The position numbers and the translations under genes were made by a program. Of a stretch of DNA of 64,000 nucleotides, positions 32,295 to 43,812 are shown one piece after another. The notes beneath the pieces were generated by a model. The model saw only the letters and a program-made list of their open reading frames with translations. It was not told the origin of the DNA and did not search any database. This stretch comes from Adiantum capillus-veneris (lineage: Eukaryota; Streptophyta; Polypodiopsida; Polypodiales; Pteridaceae): positions 20,576,577-20,640,576 of the forward strand of contig CM043946.1 in NCBI GenBank assembly GCA_014529385.2. The letters run 5' to 3'. Positions within the stretch are counted from its first letter, which is position 1. Each line of letters opens with the position of its first letter.

Positions 32295-34339
32295 TGTCGT
32301 GCCACTCCGCTCCCATGACAAGAAAATGAGAAAAGGAATGCCAATTAAGTTTATTTGAATCCTACATGATTAATCGGCGGTTATAAGAGCTTGCTAACAA
32401 GCCAATTTATAAACTAAAAGTGTTCCAGATGCGGCTCTAAGGGCTAGAAGATATCTTGGTAATGCTAAACAGTGAGTATTCTTGGAGTGGTCATAGCTGG
32501 GATTTTATTAATCCAAGTTGAAGTATTCAAAAAGATCTACATGCCTGCCTTTACGGCTTGTCAATCGGAGCTACGGATAAGAAGTTATGACAATTTTAAG
32601 TTGAGTCTGTAGCAAATCCATACCGGATGGGGCAAGTGCAGCTGAGGGGACAAAACTAGAATGAATGCATCAGGCTGAAGTGCTCAATTTCTGGAGCAAG
32701 TTGGTCATTTCAGATTGGTGATCGGGATTTTGGTTGGCAAGATATGGCCAATTTAAGTATCACCGGGGGCCAGGTTCGAACCGCCCTGGTCGGCTCGGTC
32801 GAAGTGCTATCTGGGAAATTTTTGACATTGACTAAGTTTTGGGACGTCATGCGGCGATGGTTTGGTTGATATGTTGTGCCTAACAAGGATATTCTTTACT
32901 GGAGTTTTCTTATAACAGGAAATTTCCGACACAGCTATGGCTTAAGCAGATACGAAGTCGAAGGTTTTTGTCAAAAGTAATTACCTACACTTGCATCTTA
33001 ATGGCTTGAGGCAAGGTCAGCAACACTAAAATGAGCAATAAAATTCACGATGATATTGTCATAAAAAAACCAGATGTCGTGCTTGACTATACCTTTGCCG
33101 ATATGTATGAAAAATGTGGTGCCCTACAAGGGCATAAAACCCTCCAAGCCAAAGCTGTAAACCAGCCGCCCAAAGCAAGGCCGGCCGCCCAAGGCCATAA
33201 GTCAAAGGCCGCCCACTTAGTAAGGGAAAAGTGGCAACCCTATCTTAAAAAAAGGGCTTAACTGTGAAGGGAAGCGATGGCGTGAAGGCTAGGTAACGAA
33301 CTGCAGCGAGGATGTAGCTTAGATTGATCGCGTAGGTCACGTGCCGACTCGGATGCCTTCGCCAGAGAGACAAAACCTGCTCAGACCAGCATTGCGCTCA
33401 TTTTTGGTGCTATATCCGCCGCAAATGGCGCTGTGCGATTCATCATTGCCATGTCATTAAGCAGCCTGTCCCATTAGCGATATCGCTAATGGGATGGCTA
33501 AAATTAGAAGGCCCATGCAAAAAAAGAAGGGGACGGCTCTAGGGACTCACAAAGCATCATCTTGTTGGGGAATTCTCTCTCCAGAAGGGTAAGCCAAGAC
33601 TCATAAGCGGGCAAGCTCCTTAAGCTATGGGGGCCTTCTCCTCATCATAGACAAATCTCGGAAGCTCTTATCATCATCGGCTTAACCTCACAAGTAAGCT
33701 CTCTACCTCACAAGTAAGCTCTCTCTATCTCTCTCCGGAAGAGGGAACCTAAGCTCTTATTAACATAAGCTCGATATCCTTAAGCTAAACCTCCTCATAA
33801 GCTCGATGCTAAACCTCTCTAATCCCCTTAAGTAATCCTAATCTAAAGCTCTCAAGGCTAAGCTCTTTAATCAGAAGCTTAAGCAATTGAAGCCATCCTG
33901 ATCTAAAGCTCTCGAGTTTAAGCTCTCTAATCAAAGTTTTCTCAAACTCTCTAAGCCAAGCTTCTCGAACCTCAAGCCACGAGCCATCATAATCCTAATC
34001 TCGCTATCATAAGCCATAAACCTTAAGCCAATTCAGACGGGAATTGGAAAACGGAAGTTCTTGAGCCTTATCCGGAAGAAGCAGAAGGCGATACAAAGCA
34101 GGTCATTGATAATTTCTTGATAGCACCTGGACTAAGCCAGGTTTTATCTTGTAAGGAGCATTAAGCCTCCATTAACGATTGATTAATGATGACTACTGTG
34201 GATTAACTAGAATTAAGAGTACTGTTTGTTTTAAGCTCTGTATTGTTAATTGTGCCTGCTGCATCTCTTTTCCCTACACCTCTCACAGCCAGGGGCCCGG
34301 TGCCTTCCCGCTCACCTTTCGCACAATTATCCCCCGACA
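32295..34339 (+). repeat. Element A 3' LTR (intact, empty-site copy)
   Basis: 2045 bp from TGTCG to CGACA. It is preceded by the purine run CAGAGGGGGTGAA. A perfect 26-bp palindrome lies at 33469-33494, and the TAAGCTC-rich region follows at about 33600-34000. It carries a single CTGTC (33466-33470) at the point where gypsy 1 entered the other LTR. Confidence 0.88.
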
Positions 34340-34857
<518 letters not shown>

Positions 34858-34859
34858 AG

Positions 34860-36240
34860 CCTCCTTTAACAAAGGGAATGAGGGACACATGTCAACTCCC
34901 TAGCCCAGATGCCCACAAGGTGTACTCAAATCCTATTGGATGGCCATGGAGGCGGACCAATGAGAATTTGGCTACAGTAAATATAGTTTAATTAATTAAA
35001 AAACACATAATTAAAGAACCAATAAGAATTAAGCTCTCTATAAGACTATTGGACAGTCTCCCAAGGGGTCCAATGAGCATTCAGCAACCCAATGGCTTGC
35101 CTGATTCCTATTGGCCAGGAGACAAAGGGGTCCAATGAGAGTTTAGTTGCATTAATTAATTACCTAAAGATCTCACAAAAGGGGAAAGGGGGACACATGT
35201 CAGAAGTCTATCACTTATGCTACTTAAATTTCATTGGCTAAGCTGGGAAAGGTCCAATGAGGTGCTGGCAAGAGCAAATAGCAAGAGGGGTCGACCAAGA
35301 GAGAGAGGGGAATGAATTTTACAAGGCATTATTGCATACACACTCACAAAATCTCATGTGTGGAGCAAGAAGACTCTCTCTCTCTCTCTCTCTCCTTCTC
35401 AAGCTTTAATGGAAAGCTTATCACCTACTCCAAGCTTGTAAGAAGGGAGGCCTACACCAACAACTATTGGCTTTGTGATGCAAATCCAACCAAGAGACAA
35501 GCTTCAATGCATGCTCATCTCCTCTACCATGCTAATTACTAAGCTAAGCTATGCTAATATGAGTGATTATGTGAGGATATGTACATCTTTCTTGCAAGAC
35601 TACTCCTTCTTTCTCTCAATCTATTCTCATACCCCGCTAGCTCTCACCATCTTCGAAGGTGTGTGAAGTCTTGGGTCTAAGACCATGAGGGAATTAATGT
35701 TGTGTTTTATGAGTATTTTTCTTAGTGCTTGAGGCTTCCATCTTCATTGCACTAGCTAGTATTGAAGGAACACAAAGAATTGTATTGTAAAATGTCTCTC
35801 TTGATGGGAGAAACCATAATACAAAGCCTTTTGGAGGGGGGACTGGCTCCATGTAAATTCGGTCCTCAACTGTTGTCAATAGCTTAATTTCTCTCTCTTT
35901 CAAAGTATTGTTCATGCTATCTAACTAGGTGTTATACTTTTTGTTGCTCTCTCCACCAAGCACTCTTGTTATTCTCATTAGGACTCTATTCTAATGAAAT
36001 GCTCACTATGTTCATGCTATTTTTCGCTACACACAAGTTACTAGGCCCTTAATTAAATGTTACAGGGCAAGTTTCCTCCTTACCCCTTTGAGAGAGAGAA
36101 CTTGAAAATATCTAGATATTTGTTGAATTGAACTAGAAGCTCATTGGTCCCCTCTTTAGCCAAGCCAATAGGATTCAAGCACACCATGTGGCTAAGCATA
36201 GGGAGAGCTTGACATGTGTCCATGTGCCCCTTGAGAAAAA
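34860..36240. repeat. Degenerate inverted-repeat unit (arms 34860-34975 and 36140-36240)
   Basis: The left arm contains GGGACACATGTCAA, AATCCTATTGG and ACCAATGAG in this order. The right arm has the same blocks in reverse complement at the same spacing. A third, direct and weaker copy lies at about 35175-35260. Several GGTCCAATGAG blocks recur between the arms. It could be a decayed DNA transposon with long terminal inverted repeats, or just an inverted subrepeat. No transposase is visible inside. The interior also has a short (CT)n at about 35373-35393. Confidence 0.55.
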
Positions 36241-36294
36241 GGGTGACCTTTGGGTGAGTGGGAGGTTAAGTCAAAGATTCCCCTAGCTTTGGGG

Positions 36295-36580
36295 CTTTCC
36301 CGCTCCTTTGTAGGGTCTCTTTTTGACTCAAGCACCTTACCCCCCAAGCATGGCAAGCACCTTTTTTTAGGGTCTCTTTTTGACTCAAGCACCTTACCCC
36401 CCAAGCATGGCAAGCTTCTCAAACACCTTCCTCATCAAGCATGACAAGCACCCCAAGCACGACAAGCACCTCAAGCACCGTAGTCAGCAAGCATGACAAG
36501 CACATCAAGCACCTTACTCATCAAGCATGACAAGCACCTCAAGAACCTTAGCCACCAAGCATGACAAGCACCTCAAGCTT
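36295..36580. repeat. Minisatellite (AAGCAYGRCAAGCACCTC-type units)
   Basis: First, a roughly 60-bp unit starting TAGGGTCTCTTTTTGACTC occurs twice (about 36313-36365 and 36368-36418). Then come repeated short units of the type CAAGCATGACAAGCACCTC with variants up to about 36580. The frames here are artefacts of the repeat. Confidence 0.8.
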
Positions 36581-36699
36581 GGGCCGGGTTCCCATCTCAA
36601 GCACAACCCTAGCTAGCCTAAGGTCTAAGGACTTTTAACACTAATATTTGGACGTATTTAATGAAGCTAACCCTAAGGTATTTTAAGCTCCATTAGATG

Positions 36700-36955
36700 C
36701 ACGTTTCTCTTTGATAAACTACCTCATTTTGGACCCCTATTGAGATGTAACCATCTCTCCTCTTGGTCCCCTTCTGAAATAAGTGTAGAAGAACTTATTG
36801 CACATTGCTCTTTGGTAGACTGTCTCCTTTTGGACCCCTATTGAGATGCAACCATCTCTCCTTTTGGTCCCCTACTAAGATAGTTCTAGAAGAACTTATT
36901 ACACATTGCTCTTTGGTAGACCGTCTCCTATTGGACCCCTATTGAGATGCAACCA
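36700..36955. repeat. Tandem repeat of about 115-bp units
   Basis: Two to three units share TTTTGGACCCCTATTGAGATG, CATCTCTCC, TTGGTCCCCT and AGAAGAACTTATT in the same order (about 36730, 36845, 36935). The third unit is interrupted at 36955 by the hairpin element and resumes at 37340. Confidence 0.75.
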
Positions 36956-37339
36956 CATTAGGCAAAATTTGGACTCACAAAGGGGCCCTTTAAGGAGTTT
37001 GACTTTACCTCTCTCTACCAAAACAAGCACATGGATAAATTTTTTGCAAACAAACTCCAAAGTTGGTGAAGGTTTGACAGTTAGAATGTCCTCTTCAAGC
37101 TCTATCTACTGATATATAGCACGCCATGAGATTCCTCATATTTTAGAAGATTCTTTTTTTGATTCACCATGTCGTGCTATATATCAGTAGATAGAGCTTG
37201 AAAAGGACATTCCAACTGTCAAACCTCCGCCAACTTTGGAGCTTGTTTGCAAAAAATTATCCATGCGCCCGTTTTGGTAGAGAGAGGTAAAGTCAAACTC
37301 CTTAAAGGGCCCCTTTGTGAGTCCAAATTTTGCCTAATG
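36956..37339. mobile_element. Hairpin (foldback) element with about 168-bp arms
   Basis: Arm 1 (36956-37123) starts CATTAGGCAAAATTTGGAC. Arm 2 (37173-37339) ends with its exact reverse complement. The arms pair along nearly their whole length with few mismatches, around a loop of 49 bases. The surrounding tandem repeat gives an empty-site sequence (GCAACCATCTCTCC), so the insertion edges are visible, but I find no target duplication longer than one or two bases. It may be a foldback-type element. As RNA it would form a long, near-perfect hairpin. Confidence 0.8.
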
Positions 37340-37870
37340 ATCTCTCCTTTTGGTCCCCTACTGAGATAGGTCTAGAAGCACATGTCTCTATTCTAACTCT
37401 TGTTCCTGTTTATTCTTCCACATAAAATGTTCAGTTTAATATGAGAAAATTATTTGTGTTAGCTAATATTAGATTTTATGACATTAGCTCTCTCTTGAAA
37501 TCATAGTCCTCCTTGACTATGAGGTAGAGAAGATAAAGCATAGTCATTAGTCCACATTTCTTAGTGGATAGAGGATCCCGTTTTATCCTACGACATCATT
37601 CCAAGACGGATGACTAATCCATTTGGTGCTTGGGAGACATAACTGACGCAAGAAAGTCTGCTCTTGAGTCCGTATCGTACTTCCAAAGTAGAGTGACAAG
37701 TTCTACCTGTTCTACCACAAACATGATCCTAAGCATGCAAACTTCTTAAATTTTTGCACAATAAAAGAAAGAGAATGAGTATTATAATACAAAAACATTT
37801 TTCATTTAAAATGTATTTTCATTGCTTACTCTAGTGCAGCACAAAGTCTTATGCCCGCTCCAAGGGTTGT
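37340..37870. other. Non-coding stretch
   Basis: It contains the continuation of the 115-bp repeat (37340-37380) and otherwise nothing recognisable. Confidence 0.4.

Positions 37871-37871
<1 letters not shown>

Positions 37872-37956
<85 letters not shown>
37872..37956. repeat. (GA)n microsatellite
   Basis: An uninterrupted GA run of about 85 bases at the left edge of dispersed repeat D copy 1. Confidence 0.97.
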
Positions 37957-37959
<3 letters not shown>

Positions 37960-38262
37960 ACTACATGATGGTCTCCGGTTACACAATGGTTGTCGAGAAT
38001 CAAAGGTGCAATAGATTTGTAGACGAGTTTGCAACCGAGTATGCTGGCTTTACAGGTTGACAGGTTGACAAAAAAAGGTAAAATAGTAACTATTTACTAG
38101 GTGAGCCCAATGTACCTTTTTCAATTCTATAGCTAGGAGGTGGCCCCTTGTCATGATCTAGGCCATTGACTGCCATTCTAATCACACGGCCAACAATGTC
38201 ACTAAAAAGAAACTCATGTGGCTATCAAGAAAGATAGCAACGCTAAACAAGAAATCCATTGA
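37957..38262 (+). repeat. Dispersed repeat D, copy 1
   Basis: It matches 63693-63998 in the same orientation. Shared blocks include ACAATGGTTGT, GGTGAGCCCAATGTAC and CATGATCTAGGCCATTG. Both copies begin right after a (GA)n tract. No coding potential is evident. Confidence 0.8.
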
Positions 38263-40080
38263 GTCTGAAAAACAAGAAATCCACCTAAGAAAAACAATAG
38301 TGCTGAACAAGAAAGAATTAAAAGACCACCATCATTAAAAAGCACATTATGTTTGTTTATAATGAGAACTAGTCTTGCTTGGTTGGCCTTGTTGTGGTTT
38401 AATTTTTTCAAGAAATAGTAAAATACTATTAGAGAATTTTTCAAAGAAAATAATATATCGTGATGAAGATAAAAGATCTTACAAAACATATTTTTATGTG
38501 AAAATTAGATTGTGATTGCTACATTACAATCAAATACTATTTTTTGTGTGTAAAGCACTCACCTTGTATTGTTTCACTTGAACAAGTATGCACTTCAAAA
38601 GTCTTGCCTTTGATGAACTACAAACAATAATTCAACTTTTTGTACCATGGATATTTTAAAACATAAAAAAAGTAGATAGTGCACCATCTACGTGAGTGCC
38701 ATAGACAAGTATGGTGGAGAGTCGGAACTATGTCTCTCCAAAATTATAAGAAACAAAAGCTGTGCTCTACCCCATATTCCATTTTCTACTATATAGTCAT
38801 GGTATTCAAGAACAAGATAACAAACCTGAAATTCTCTTTGGTAATTCAATAGTCACGTTTGTGCCACGTCCATGTCAATTTATCTATTATGATTTCATAT
38901 TCAGGTCCTTGTCAGAGTAATAATAGGGAAATTATGTAATCAACATGCTCTAAGAGACCACATTTCAGATACAAAATGCTTCAGAACATTATTAAACCTT
39001 GAACCAACTTTGATTTTTGTGGTTGATGGCATTTTATAGAACGTTTCATTGGGATAGAAAGCACGTGTTTCTACTTATACACGGTCTTACCTGTAGCCAG
39101 AGCAATAGCCTAAAATGTTGTTGATCAAACTTTGGTGAGAGAAGTTTTGATGAAGTACTCAAGAATCTCAAGACCATAATATTAACCCATACCTCTTGAT
39201 CCGTCTTGAAAACATATTTAGTATTTATTAGAAATCATACGTATGGAAATTTCTCACACATGCACAATCCCCAGGGGATTCACTCTATATACAAAAGAGG
39301 ACGCCACCTGCGAGCAGACAACTTTGATAAAACCCCTATATATGACCCATATTAGGGAGTATGACCCCCCTTTCTACACTTATATAAAAATCAATGAAGA
39401 AAACTATCATACCCCTATCTTACATATAAAATTTAGGTCTCACATGATCTAATGGAGTAAAACTAGTCAAAGAGTGTGTAGCATAGTGACTGGCAATGTA
39501 CTAAGGAGCCACTTCTATTAAATAATAACTAGATGTACCCTCAATGTGTCTTAGTTTGACTTTCAAACTATGTGCCCAATTAGCCTGCACTCTGGCTACT
39601 CTCCAATTCTGACCCATCCAAAGCTGGTGTAAATCAACCCTTCACCTGCTCAAAATCAGCCCTTATCTATGACCGGCTTGATGCAAAATTTGATGTGTGA
39701 CCTGATAAAAAATTTCCCTAAATTCATGCGAGTTCTAGTGCACATCGGTGACCAATCATTACAAGTAATCAACCCGAATCGGGTCTCCCCCTCATAAATA
39801 TGATACCGCCCTCCCTTATTTTTCATCTTGGGAGATAAATTATTGATGGCCTCTCCCTAACTTATACCCTTATGTAACTTGTAAAAAACCCCCCTCGCCT
39901 GCACTTACGTGGTGCTGTAAGTTTTCCATGGTGAATCTTCTGGGGCACAATCCCTTCCTTTTGATCACTAAAGCCCACAAGCAACACAAAGCACTTATTC
40001 CATGACATGTAAAATCCTACCTCCATTCATATTAAATAGATTAGGTTCATGTGGTCAATACCCTTTTAAAGAGCTAGGGT
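38263..40080. other. Non-coding stretch
   Basis: An AT-rich region without a supported gene. The short frames present have no coding character, and I recognise no repeat partner in the window. Confidence 0.4.
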
Positions 40081-40084
40081 TTAT

Positions 40085-40620
40085 TGTACCCGGACTCCTT
40101 CTGCTTTAGTCTCTACTATCATTATCATTGTCATTGTTAGTCTATTCATTGTATATATCCCTACAAGCATCATGATCTATGAGTCCTTTGATCATTGTAT
40201 CCTTGTGGCTATGATCCCTTTTATATTCATCCTCTTAGTCATGCTCACCTTGTCTTTTGTACCTTCTCTCATGTTGATCATGTTTATCCTAATGTCCATC
40301 ATCGTCTCTTCTTTGACTTTTGCACAAGTGACGACTTCCATGATTACTTCTATGATCATGTCTACCATCATCATAGCTATTTCGTGCTTCCTTTTGGCAT
40401 CAATTGAAAACATTAAATATCTTAAGTGTTTGTGGTTGATCTTGTTTTTAAGAGCTAAGGTTTCTATTATGTGATTGCTCTTGCTTGGGTCTCTGCATTC
40501 ATCATTGTAATCATTGTTAGCATACCCATTGTATCTATCTTTGCGATCATCATGCTCTTCTTGAGTCCTTTGATCATTTCATTTCTATGGATACAATCCC
40601 TTCTATATTAAACCTCTCTA
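40085..40620. repeat. TCAT-rich low-complexity region with internal duplication
   Basis: The stretch is built from CATCAT/TGATCAT-type words. The segment around 40110-40230 (ATCATTGT, GTATATAT, GAGTCCTTTGATCATT) recurs in altered form at about 40490-40610. A 100-codon hydrophobic frame here reads open on both strands, as expected of such a composition, and is not a supported gene. Confidence 0.6.
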
Positions 40621-40799
40621 TGAAGATGTGAAGGTATCTATTTTTGGTGTTGAATGCTTGGTGGATTTCTCTATCATGATGGAGGCATAAGTTCATGCAT
40701 ATCCTATGTCTCTACGAGGATCATGGCTTATGGCCATGCATGCTAAGCAAGATGAAGAGAAAATAGTAATATAGTTTCCTTCTTATTCTTTTGTGACCG

Positions 40800-41496
40800 T
40801 AAACAAAGACATTGCATTTAGTAACCAAATTGAAAAACTACATATGGAGTGCCGGAGGGCTTCACTATAAGTAATGGAGAAATGTTGTCTGCATGCAACT
40901 AGATTAGAGAACCCCCTATGTATGGTCGCTTCCATACTAACCAACCCCTCTATATACAAACATCGTTGCAATAAATTAACTCCGTACCTTACATGTACTG
41001 ATAATTTATAAAATTTTTGGTAGCATCCCTTTGCATAAGGATTAATTTCAAACCAAAAGATATGCCACTTTAGTCAGATTCCCATATAGAATTTAAGGTA
41101 ACAAAAGTGAAAATTATAAAAATTCTTGAATAAAACATCACAAAAATTATTGAAAATGAATGACTATAAGAAGATTAAATCTCTATTAACATAAAAAACT
41201 TTAAAAAATCCACCACTTATAGAGTCACCACTCAACTACATCAACTATAGAATAATCGATTCAAAGAGTAGTGAGTATCAATCTACACAATAATAATTTG
41301 AATAAAGTTTGACAACAATGAATAAAAAAACAACGTTTGCAATCTTCCACTTTTCCATACAAACATTTCAAATTAAGAACACTTAGTACATAGAATTAAG
41401 ATGCTAAATGAAATCTATGGCAATAATTGTTCAACATAACAAAATAGGTCTATTACTAACAATCTTCTATTATTGCAACTTCTGAGACACACACAT
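40800..41496 (-). repeat. Dispersed repeat C, copy 1 (inverted relative to copy 2)
   Basis: Its reverse complement matches about 61805-62640. Shared blocks include AAAGGGATGCTACCAAA, TATATAGAGGGG, AATGAATGACTATAAGAAGATTAAA and the ACACTTAGTACATAGAATT region. It stops exactly where the gypsy 2 LTR begins (41497), so gypsy 2 inserted at or within this repeat, or used its end. It is probably an old transposon family, but no coding motif remains. Confidence 0.75.
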
Positions 41497-42321
41497 TGTC
41501 TGGTAAATATCTAGACAAGCAAGGAAAAGAGGAAAAGTACCCAAAGACCCCCCCAGATACCCAACAAATATATTATAGAAAATACAACAGAAACCCCCAA
41601 AGCCCAAAGAGAAAGATAGAGAGGACCTAGACCAAATATAGTGTGCTAGATGTCTGTTGCCAAGTAGCGTTGGAGTGGTTGGAGTTTAGACAAAGACTCA
41701 CAAATGAGAAACATAGTACGAGCACAAATATGGTGATGATTGTTAACAAAATGATGTAGAGAATGCTTAGACAAGTTGACCCAACAGAAATAGGTATAAA
41801 TTGGCATTCGTATTATGATATATGAGTGCAAGATGCTTAATTATACAAATGATTGATTTGTTTTTTGGAGCAAGAGAGAGGAAACTTAGCTCAAAACTGT
41901 TGTGTGGAAAGTTAAAACTTGATGGCGAGGCTAAGAGGGATTATCACGACCCTCCAGGGTTGAATTTTACAAACAAAGCTTTAATATTTTTGATAAATTA
42001 CAAATTTTAATAGAAGTTTGCTATGCGTGGCTATATGAAAGTGAAAGTGTGTGAAGCATGTGAATAGCTAGAGATAGAGCAACCTCCACTTTGGTATTGT
42101 CGTCGCACAATCGCTTTTGAGATTTGATAGCAGTCCCCATTTAGTGTCTGCCTTCATGGTGGCACTCAAAATCTACAAATGAAATTAAACTGAGCGAGAC
42201 AACACCTCTTGCCGCTTGATAGTGAGCCACTCTCCCCCTGTCAGTTCGAATGCAACCTCACTACCTCTCTCACTCTCACTTTCCACTTGAATGCACTCTC
42301 TCTACTTCTCTCTCTCCAGCA
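41497..42321 (-). repeat. Gypsy 2 3' LTR
   Basis: 825 bp. It matches 54536-55329, including CAAAGACCCCCC, the GGAGTGG-TGGAG region, and the final ACTCTCTCTACTTCTCTCTC. It ends CA at 42320-42321, directly before LINE sequence. Confidence 0.7.
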
Positions 42322-43653
42322 AGAAGAAGGCATTGAAGAGGTCACTATTTGCAATGCGGTAATCATGCTTTTGTTGTATGCGGATGATGTAGTGCTTCTA
42401 GCACACACTTTAGAAGATGCACAAAAGCTTATGGTTGTCCTTGAGAACTTTTGCTTGCATAGTGGGCTGATTGTAAATGAATCCAAAACAAAGGTTATGC
42501 TTGTGAAAACCAACCATAAGGAGAAGCCATGCATTGTGTACAACAATGAGACACTTGAAGTTGTTGAGAGCTTTAAGTACCTTGGCCTTGAGGTTCCATC
42601 CAATCACAAGTGGCATGAATGTGCTATGCGTCATTTGGAAGCGGGAAAGAGAGCATATTATGCATTTGAGAACATGTGTAATGTAGGAAACATCAAATGT
42701 TGGGTTCTCAAGAAGTATCTTTTTGATGCATTGGTGACACCGGTTCTTCTTTATGGACTTGAAGTGTGGGGCGGGAGCATCTCAAAGTCTACTTGGAAAG
42801 AGTTTGAGAATGTCCAAAAACGTTTTCTTACAAACTTTCTCCAAGTTAAGACACAAACACCATATATGCTCCTACTTCTTGAGTCGGGATCTCTTCCAAT
42901 TGAGGTTATGGGCATGGAAAGGGTTGTGGAGTACATGATAAAGATGCGTCAAAACCCCTCACATCAACTTCCTACAATTGCATGGGAAGCAAGCAAAAAA
43001 GTTCAAAAGACGCATAAAAGCAAGATCTTGAGCACGGGATGGATGCAAGACATAAAGAAGTGGTTTGGGAGATGGGATGCATTACACTTGCTACATGATG
43101 CTTCAATTGACTCTCAAGTGAATGAAGCTTTTCTACAACGCCAATGTATTACGGCTTGGGAGAAATCCGGTGGGTCATGCTTCATACATTACACCACCTA
43201 TATTGCCCCCAACTACAAAAACATGTTTTTCGCTGAGAGAGGAAACCGTACTCACACTTACATGCTTGAGCCTATTCCCTTGTCCGCGATATGCACTATC
43301 GCAGCGATTCGGCTTAGCTCCCATTTCCTTCGATGCGAGATAGGGCGTTGGGGCAATGGAGAAGAGTCAAATCGATTGTGCACATTATGCTCACTGCAAG
43401 TTCGAGAGTCTGAGTACCACACACTACTAGAGTGCTCAGCTTTTGGTCACATCCGAACTTGCTTCTCTCACATTTTCAGCCATAACTTAGACCTACACAC
43501 TTTCCTCTCCCAGCCAAAGTGTGGGCTCTCCATTGCGACTCTCATCACTACAATTTTGGAGCATCGAGAGTCACTCATCAGCCATACACATACTACATCA
43601 CATGTAACTTTGGTCCCATAGGTTATATTTGTCCTCCGAGGACGATAATAAAA

Positions 43654-43658
<5 letters not shown>
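42322..43658 (+). mobile_element. 5'-truncated LINE (non-LTR retrotransposon), 3' end only
   Basis: The coding part begins just before the RT catalytic motif YADD (42377-42388) and runs to a TAG at 43619-43621. AATAAA lies at 43647-43652, then a (CT)n tail region. Domains: end of RT palm and thumb (VVLLAHTLEDAQ, FKYLGLEV, LLYGLEVW), a helical linker, then a C-terminal zinc motif CTLC...H...C (near 43379-43440), typical of plant LINE ORF2. About two thirds of ORF2 (endonuclease, RT fingers) is missing, a normal result of aborted reverse transcription. The remaining frame is open over more than 430 codons, so the insertion is fairly young. The open frame extends upstream into the gypsy 2 LTR (from about 42209), but this is a chance fusion. 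Confidence 0.88.

Positions 43659-43694
<36 letters not shown>
43659..43694. repeat. (CT)n tract at the LINE tail
   Basis: A CT run of about 36 bases follows the LINE's AATAAA. It may be the element's own simple-repeat tail. Confidence 0.9.
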
Positions 43695-43699
<5 letters not shown>

Positions 43700-43702
<3 letters not shown>

Positions 43703-43812
43703 TCGTTCTCGATTTGTAACAGTGGCATCCTGTCGGGAAAACTAGCCTTCTAGAGTGAACCCAAAATCTCCGGCTAGACTGGTGCCTTATCCATTGGGCT
43801 ACAGAATCATAA
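43700..43812 (-). mobile_element. tRNA-derived SINE-like fragment
   Basis: On the minus strand, GTAGCCCAATGGATAAGGC (ending at about 43802) matches the A-box region of a plant tRNA (Arg-like), and GGGTTCACTCT (43752-43762) resembles a B box at normal spacing. The anticodon arm does not fold into a standard tRNA and the 3' side diverges, so this is not a functional tRNA. A tRNA-derived SINE head or a tRNA pseudogene fits best. A (GA)n run (complement of 43659-43694) follows it. Confidence 0.5.

Larger units (their letters stand above)
3521..34339 (+). mobile_element. Element A: large LTR retroelement without visible pol, host of three nested elements
   Basis: Two direct repeats that start TGTCG and end CGACA bound this element: 3521-4728 plus 18259-19097 (2047 bp once the gypsy insertion is removed) and 32295-34339 (2045 bp). 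A purine run CAGAGGGGG precedes the right copy, as expected of a 3' LTR. Without the nested elements the internal part is only about 2.5 kb (19098-19153 plus 29807-32294). It shows no RT, RNase H or integrase motif, so it was probably mobilised in trans. The flanking bases (AATGA left, ACGAC right) do not form a clear target duplication. The pair could therefore have recombined, or the ends may have decayed. Confidence 0.75.

Noticed and set aside
36295-36580. CRISPR-like array
   Set aside because: Units are short, variable and lack unique spacers; the genome is plant nuclear.
40172-40474. 100-codon hydrophobic frame
   Set aside because: CAT/TGA-rich low-complexity sequence is open on both strands. 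No start context or family similarity.
43740-43812. Functional tRNA gene
   Set aside because: The A and B boxes are visible but the anticodon stem and acceptor do not pair into a cloverleaf.
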